Notes under the pieces: generated by a model
Database searches by the model: none
What the model was told of the DNA's origin: nothing
Seen by the model: the letters and a program-made list of their open reading frames with translations, nothing else
Position numbers and translations under genes: made by a program
NCBI GenBank assembly: GCA_021811525.1
Contig: JAJZOK010000155.1
Location: 1-11,248, forward strand
Source: Thermoplasmata archaeon
GTDB taxonomy: Archaea > Thermoplasmatota > Thermoplasmata > Thermoplasmatales > Thermoplasmataceae
Direction: 5' to 3'
Length of the DNA: 11,248 nt
Shown here: piece by piece, positions 7,833 to 11,248 of the stretch
Position numbering within the stretch: position 1 is the first letter of the stretch
Layout of the letters: each line of letters opens with the position of its first letter

Positions 7833-8083
7833 GAACGGTATTATAACATTGATTCGCCCATCTGGCTACATAATTGCTGTTTTTTTAACTGCTTGGACAT
7901 GTGGGACCTTTATTTTTCTGATAAATAATTCATTGGACATATAATAAAATCTATATACTAAAATGTAAAATGTGGTTCATTTTTGGACTGTGAAATTCAG
8001 ATTTTGTATTAGATAATTTATTTAATTAAGGTTATTGGATAACCATGATTCCGATCTTCAATATGAGTGCTGAATATTGGTTT
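7833..8083. other. AT-rich intergenic stretch with no recognised gene
   Basis: About 250 bases upstream of the protease gene, clearly more AT-rich than the flanking genes. It should hold the minus-strand protease promoter, but several TATA-like strings compete (for example around 7910-7925 and 7940-7960) and none can be chosen. A 27-codon ORF starting at 8045 shows no family resemblance. No RNA structure or long repeat was recognised. Confidence 0.5.
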
Positions 8084-8094
8084 TTATATTTAAA
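8084..8094 (+). promoter_or_regulatory. Box A promoter element upstream of the small ORF and MFS gene
   Basis: TTATATTTAAA is a near-consensus archaeal box A. A start site about 25 bases downstream would fall near 8112-8116, a few bases before the TTG at 8121. It could therefore drive a nearly leaderless transcript covering the small ORF and the transporter frame. Confidence 0.5.
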
Positions 8095-8120
8095 TAGAGA
8101 GACTTTAGTGTTTTATTATC

Positions 8121-8378
8121 TTGCCTGATAGATGCAGCCGTATTTACAATATATATGAAAGACCGGCAGAGGAGTTGATTAAGTATTTTCATCCAATCGC
8201 GAATCAAAAATTGAATGATGGCAGAGCTTTTTGCCAGTTGGCAATTATAGATATCCAATTTGGTTTTCAGTCAAAATATACCTTTACCCAAATAGCCGAT
8301 ACACATCATTATTTAGTTAGCTCAGTAACAGGCTTATTCCGGAAACAGTTAAATATTGTTGGGGAATTAGAGGATTAG
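8121..8378 (+). CDS. Small unrecognised protein with a helix-turn-helix-like C-terminal half
   Basis: 85 codons from a TTG start, or 67 from a second TTG at 8175. I do not recognise the family. Residues about 52-78 (YTFTQIADTHHYLVSSVTGLFRKQL) have the spacing of a helix-turn-helix, in which a QIA-type first helix is followed by a recognition helix. This could be a small transcription regulator or the worn N-terminus of an IS630-like transposase. There are no membrane segments. It sits right behind a good box A, ends 9 bases before the ATG of the transporter frame, and is in the same reading frame as that gene. The lack of an ATG and the AT-rich codon use make a decaying fragment quite possible. 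Confidence 0.35.
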   Translation: MPDRCSRIYNIYERPAEELIKYFHPIANQKLNDGRAFCQLAIIDIQFGFQSKYTFTQIADTHHYLVSSVTGLFRKQLNIVGELED

Positions 8379-8387
8379 GCAGACCTA

Positions 8388-9611
8388 ATGAATAAATCTC
8401 TGGAAGCAATATTTTCTTAGACAACAATAATTGGTTCTATTAGTATCCTCACTGCCAGCTACAACATCGCGACTATATCTGTTTCTATTTCACCCATAAA
8501 ATCATACCTTCACCTTGGCGACATTCAGCTGACTCTTCTAACTTCAGCAATTCTTATAGGTGCAATATTCGGAGCATTTGTTTCAGGGATTTTTTCTGAC
8601 AGATTTGGGAGAGTAGGTATTCTCACTCTTGATATGCTGACATTTATTGTTGCGGGAGTGCTCAGTTCTCTGGTAAACAACTTTACTGAATTATTCATAT
8701 TGAGGCTGATTGTGGGAATTGGAGTTGGGACTGATTATGTCATTATCTTTGCTTATATAGGGGAGGTAAGAAGAAACGAACATTACAAAAACGTCAGCAT
8801 GGCTACAGTAATGTTTTTTGCAAATTTTGGAATACTTCTTTCATATGCCATAGGCTGGGTTCTGCTGCTTAAAACTGGAGATATAGCCTGGAGGTATATT
8901 CTCGCCAGTGGAGCAGTATTCGGGGCAGTTTCCATTCTGACAAGGATTGGAATGAAGGAATCTGATCTGTGGAAAGCAAAGAGGCTTGGTTCCGTCAGAG
9001 GAATTCTATCAAAGATGTTCCATCCCGGAAATAACAGGAGAATTTTCAGATATTCGGCCCCTTGGTTCCTCTATCAGATCGGAGACCAGAGCCTTACACT
9101 TTTTCTCCCTGTTATACTGATACCTTATCTTGCATTTTCAGACGCTGGAGGTGCATTCGGTTCAATTTTCGTGAAACTTTTCACAATCCCTGCCTCGCTG
9201 TTAGCAATACTTCTGATAAACAGAAAAGGGAAACTGTTCCTGCAGAAATCAGGATTCCTGTTAAGAGCGATATTCCTCGGCAGTCTTGGTCTGATTTTAT
9301 TTACCGGATTATACAGGGGGCCTCTTCTTGTGATTATCCTCCTTGGACTTGCGTTTTTCTTTGGGGCGATGGGGCCTGACAAGACAACTGTAATGATGCC
9401 TGCCATGGAATACCCAACTGAAATCAGGGGAACGGGCCAGGGTTTCAGCGAAACTGCTGGAAGAATTGGTGGCCTATTCGGTGTTCTGATTTACGGGATT
9501 CTAATCACAGCTGGACCTGGTATCGGTCTTATCTTCCTTTCAGCCACCTGTTTTCTGGGGTTTGCTATTTCCATGTTTCCTTTGCATATGGGATCTCTTT
9601 CCGCAGAATAA
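8388..9611 (+). pseudogene. MFS transporter interrupted by TAG at codon 11
   Basis: From ATG 8388 the frame encodes a full-length 12-helix MFS carrier (407 codons) except for a TAG at 8418-8420, directly before the first membrane helix (TTIIGSISILTAS...). Family motifs: SDRFGR (70-75, loop 2-3 motif A), RLIVGIGVGTDY (about 106-117) and PTEIRGTGQGFSETAGRIGG (343-362). These resemble metabolite- or phosphate-type proton symporters, but the substrate cannot be named. Between the TAG and the first in-frame ATG (8634, codon 83) there is no ATG, GTG or TTG. Restarting there would lose helices 1-2 and motif A, so the 325-residue product would probably not work. The rest of the frame is intact to the TAA, so the mutation is recent, a sequence error, or bypassed. 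GAGG at 8370-8373 is the only weak ribosome site. Confidence 0.8.
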
Positions 9612-9729
9612 GTTTCTGTGTTTCCGAATTCAATCCCTGAAATAGGTCGCGGTTCTGTCCATTAATAGCGAGATTATTCAACATGACACACTATACGGCC
9701 TTAAACCCGGGCTATCCTTTCAATTTTCC

Positions 9730-9744
9730 ATACCATGGCGGTAT
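9730..9744 (-). terminator. Small hairpin after the trans-sulfuration gene
   Basis: ATACC (9730-9734) and GGTAT (9740-9744) pair around a 5-base loop, two bases past the stop codon of the minus-strand gene. It is not followed by a T-tract on that strand, so a terminator role is only suggested. The remaining 9612-9729 shows nothing recognisable. Confidence 0.25.
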
Positions 9745-9746
9745 AA

Positions 9747-10922
9747 CTATGTGGCAGAAAGTGCCTGCTGAACATCGGCAATCAGGTCCTCGGTGTCTTC
9801 TATTCCTGTTGAAAACCTGATAAGACCATCGCCTATTCCCATCTTATGCCTCTTCTGTGGATCTATGGATCTATGGCTCGTCTCAATCGGAAGTGAAACC
9901 AGACTCTCCACCCCACCAAGGCTTGATGCTATCATGGGTATCTTCAGGTTTTTCACGAATTTCTTAGCCTTCTCCAGACCACCTTGCAATTCAAATGAAA
10001 TCATCCCACCATAGCCTGAAAGATTTCTTTCTGCAATTTTGTGATCAATGAATGAGTTTAGACCGGGATAATTTACCTGCTTTACCTTTGGCTCTGCAGA
10101 GAGTGATTTGGCAATCTCCAGTCCATTCAAATTATGTCTTTCCATTCTCAGGCCAAGGGTCTTTGCCCCTCTGGCCACCAGAAAACTCTGAAATGGGTCC
10201 GGGTTAGATCCAAACTGCCTCCTGAGATTCTGCATCTCCATGAATATGCTTTCGCCATCTGTTGAGGCGAGGCCATATATTGTATCACTGTGTCCTGAAA
10301 TATATTTCGTGGCGCTGTGTATAACAACTGAGGCTCCAAGTTCAAGCGGCCTCTGGTTGTATGGTGAAGCAAAGGTTGAATCCACCACAAGAGGAATACC
10401 CTGTTCATTACATACCTTTGAAACGTTTGAAATATCCGACACCCTTAGTGTTGGGTTCACAACTGATTCCGTATATACCAGATCGTAACCAGAACTTTTG
10501 AACTCACAGGAATTGAATCTGTCAATTGTAATGAAATCAACACTTATTCCCAGCTGTGGCAGCAGATTTTCAAATACTCCATGTGTCTGCCCATAGAGCT
10601 CTTCGACGGACAGGATCTTCTTATACCTCCTCCCTAAGGCAAGGACTGACGAAGCTATTGCCGCCATTCCGGAAGAATAGCCAAGGGCAAACTTTGAGCC
10701 CTCTATGGCTGAGTATTTCAGCTCGAGAGACTGGGTGGTTGGGTTGTTCCACCTTGAATAAATGTAAGGCTCTTTTCTGATCCTGTCGGTCAGCGCTGTT
10801 GGATCATCATTTGGGTACAGAAAAGTTGAGGCCTGAAATAATGGGGTTACTACCGTTCCCATGTGAGTATCCCTGAGTTCGCCAGACTGCACCGCCCTTG
10901 TTGTGAATCCACGCCCGGACAT
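9747..10922 (-). CDS. PLP-dependent trans-sulfuration enzyme (cystathionine gamma-synthase/lyase family)
   Basis: 391 residues from ATG 10920-10922, the usual family length. Uses pyridoxal phosphate for gamma-replacement or gamma-elimination on homoserine esters, cystathionine or methionine; cytosolic, normally a tetramer. Seen: YSRWNNPT (55-62), SSGMAA (83-88) for phosphate binding, LYGQTHGVF (109-117) with the ring-stacking Tyr110, Asp181 in VVDSTFASPY (pairs with the PLP nitrogen), the Schiff-base Lys206 in HSATKYISGH, SLGGVESL (334-341) and the carboxylate-binding Arg369. Position 112 is Gln where methionine gamma-lyases carry Cys, arguing against that activity; synthase, lyase and sulfhydrylase cannot be told apart. 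The frame is open upstream to 10997, but MSGRGFTTRAVQSG is a typical family opening. No good ribosome site is present, so it may be leaderless. Divergent from the HD hydrolase gene. Confidence 0.9.
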   Translation of the reverse strand: MSGRGFTTRAVQSGELRDTHMGTVVTPLFQASTFLYPNDDPTALTDRIRKEPYIYSRWNNPTTQSLELKYSAIEGSKFALGYSSGMAAIASSVLALGRRYKKILSVEELYGQTHGVFENLLPQLGISVDFITIDRFNSCEFKSSGYDLVYTESVVNPTLRVSDISNVSKVCNEQGIPLVVDSTFASPYNQRPLELGASVVIHSATKYISGHSDTIYGLASTDGESIFMEMQNLRRQFGSNPDPFQSFLVARGAKTLGLRMERHNLNGLEIAKSLSAEPKVKQVNYPGLNSFIDHKIAERNLSGYGGMISFELQGGLEKAKKFVKNLKIPMIASSLGGVESLVSLPIETSHRSIDPQKRHKMGIGDGLIRFSTGIEDTEDLIADVQQALSAT

Positions 10923-10942
10923 GACACAGCATACCAGGTTAA

Positions 10943-10952
10943 GAAATAATTG
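10943..10952 (-). promoter_or_regulatory. Possible box A for the trans-sulfuration gene
   Basis: On the minus strand the AT-rich ATTATTTCTT is centred about 25 bases before the chosen ATG, which would give a leaderless transcript and fits the missing ribosome site. The match to consensus is weak. Confidence 0.3.
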
Positions 10953-11010
10953 TTTCCCTATATTCCATTTTTCCTTCGAAAGGTTCAGGATAAACATATT
11001 CAGAAATAAG

Positions 11011-11041
11011 AGGAGGGAATTACAGTATCCCCTCAGGAGGG
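11011..11041. promoter_or_regulatory. G-rich direct repeat and near-palindrome between divergent genes
   Basis: AGGAGGG occurs at 11011-11017 and 11035-11041, start-to-start 24 bases apart. The second copy lies in CCCTCAGGAGGG (11030-11041), a 5-2-5 inverted repeat. GC-rich elements stand out in this AT-rich spacer, just upstream of the HD gene promoter, so a regulator site is conceivable. No known regulator motif is recognised. Confidence 0.3.
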
Positions 11042-11056
11042 CTGAATCGAAAGCAC

Positions 11057-11066
11057 AAAATTTTAA
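11057..11066 (+). promoter_or_regulatory. Possible box A of the HD hydrolase gene
   Basis: AAAATTTTAA lies about 35 bases before the ATG at 11096. Start of transcription about 25 bases on would leave a leader of some ten bases. Confidence 0.35.
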
Positions 11067-11095
11067 GGCTCTGTTATCCTAACTTGAGATTATAG

Positions 11096-11248
11096 ATGAG
11101 CCCTGATAGTGCTTACAAGATAATCCAGGACCCTATAAATGGGCCTGTTAAGGTGCCCGGATATGTTCTTAAGATAATTGACTCGCCAGAATTTCAGAGA
11201 CTGAGAAACATCAGGCAGTTAGGTATGTGTCACTATGTTTTCCCCGGA
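11096..11248 (+). CDS. HD-domain phosphohydrolase, N-terminal 51 residues (3' end outside the window)
   Basis: The visible N-terminus has the [20 protein letters not shown] and [14 protein letters not shown] pattern that opens archaeal and bacterial HD-superfamily hydrolases of the COG1078/dNTPase-SAMHD1 group, followed by YVFPG. The window ends there, just before the expected first metal-binding His segment, so no catalytic His-Asp residues can be checked. Members cleave phosphate esters, often of dNTPs; the substrate here is unknown. ATG 11096 is chosen because the family's conserved opening begins within ten residues. Only a weak GAG precedes it, so translation is probably near-leaderless. 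Divergent from the trans-sulfuration gene across a 173-base spacer. Confidence 0.82.
   Translation, partial: MSPDSAYKIIQDPINGPVKVPGYVLKIIDSPEFQRLRNIRQLGMCHYVFPG

Noticed and set aside
10930..10965. A 9-codon leader ORF (starting MEYRET) upstream of the trans-sulfuration gene with an AAGGA site before it.
   Set aside because: It has no run of regulatory codons (Met or Cys) and no attenuator-like stems; chance is likely at this size.
10923..10997. A longer start for the trans-sulfuration enzyme at 10997.
   Set aside because: The added 25 residues are outside the normal family N-terminus, and the shorter start gives the usual length of about 390 residues.
1..11248. CRISPR arrays, toxin-antitoxin pairs, restriction or other defence genes.
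   Set aside because: No regularly spaced repeats and no gene with such motifs were seen on either strand.

Overview
The window looks like a piece of chromosome from an acidophilic archaeon of the Thermoplasmata (Thermoplasma/Ferroplasma/Cuniculiplasma type). The evidence is a secreted giant protease built from two acid-protease families (thermopsin and sedolisin), a CCA-less tRNA gene of archaeal form, TATA-like box A elements, weak or absent Shine-Dalgarno sites, and moderately AT-rich DNA. The genus is an inference from gene content only.

Layout: the left end carries the 3' part of a homoserine dehydrogenase gene (1-938), followed 15 bases later on the same strand by a metallo-beta-lactamase-fold hydrolase with a C-terminal winged-helix-like region (954-1937). 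An aldo/keto reductase on the minus strand (1913-2713) converges on it, and the two reading frames overlap tail to tail by 25 bases. A tRNA gene with anticodon CAT (2862-2935) follows. Immediately downstream is a broken IS5-like transposase remnant (3027-3460), which is frameshifted and lacks its whole catalytic domain, and then an AT-rich stretch with inverted repeats and T-tracts.

The centre is a 1351-residue minus-strand gene (3763-7818). It encodes a signal peptide, a thermopsin-like domain, a beta-helix-like middle, an S53 (sedolisin) propeptide and an S53 catalytic domain with the Glu/Asp/Asp/Ser set all visible. About 300 bases of AT-rich non-coding DNA follow. Next come a small unrecognised ORF behind a good box A (8121-8378) and an MFS transporter whose frame is open from 8388 to 9611 except for a TAG at codon 11.

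The right end holds a PLP-dependent trans-sulfuration enzyme of the cystathionine gamma-synthase family on the minus strand (9747-10922). It is divergent from the first 51 codons of an HD-domain phosphohydrolase (11096 to the window end).

How the genes fit together: homoserine dehydrogenase and the gamma-synthase-like enzyme are both at the aspartate/homoserine/methionine branch, but they are about 9 kb apart and not in one operon. The stretch from the tRNA to the MFS gene looks like a more variable segment, with a transposase scar on one side, a nonsense-interrupted transporter on the other, and a large secreted protease suited to peptide scavenging in acid between them. I found no CRISPR array, no defence cassette and no rRNA. 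The most notable items are the two-family protease and the two TAG codons that interrupt one continuous frame upstream of the transporter.
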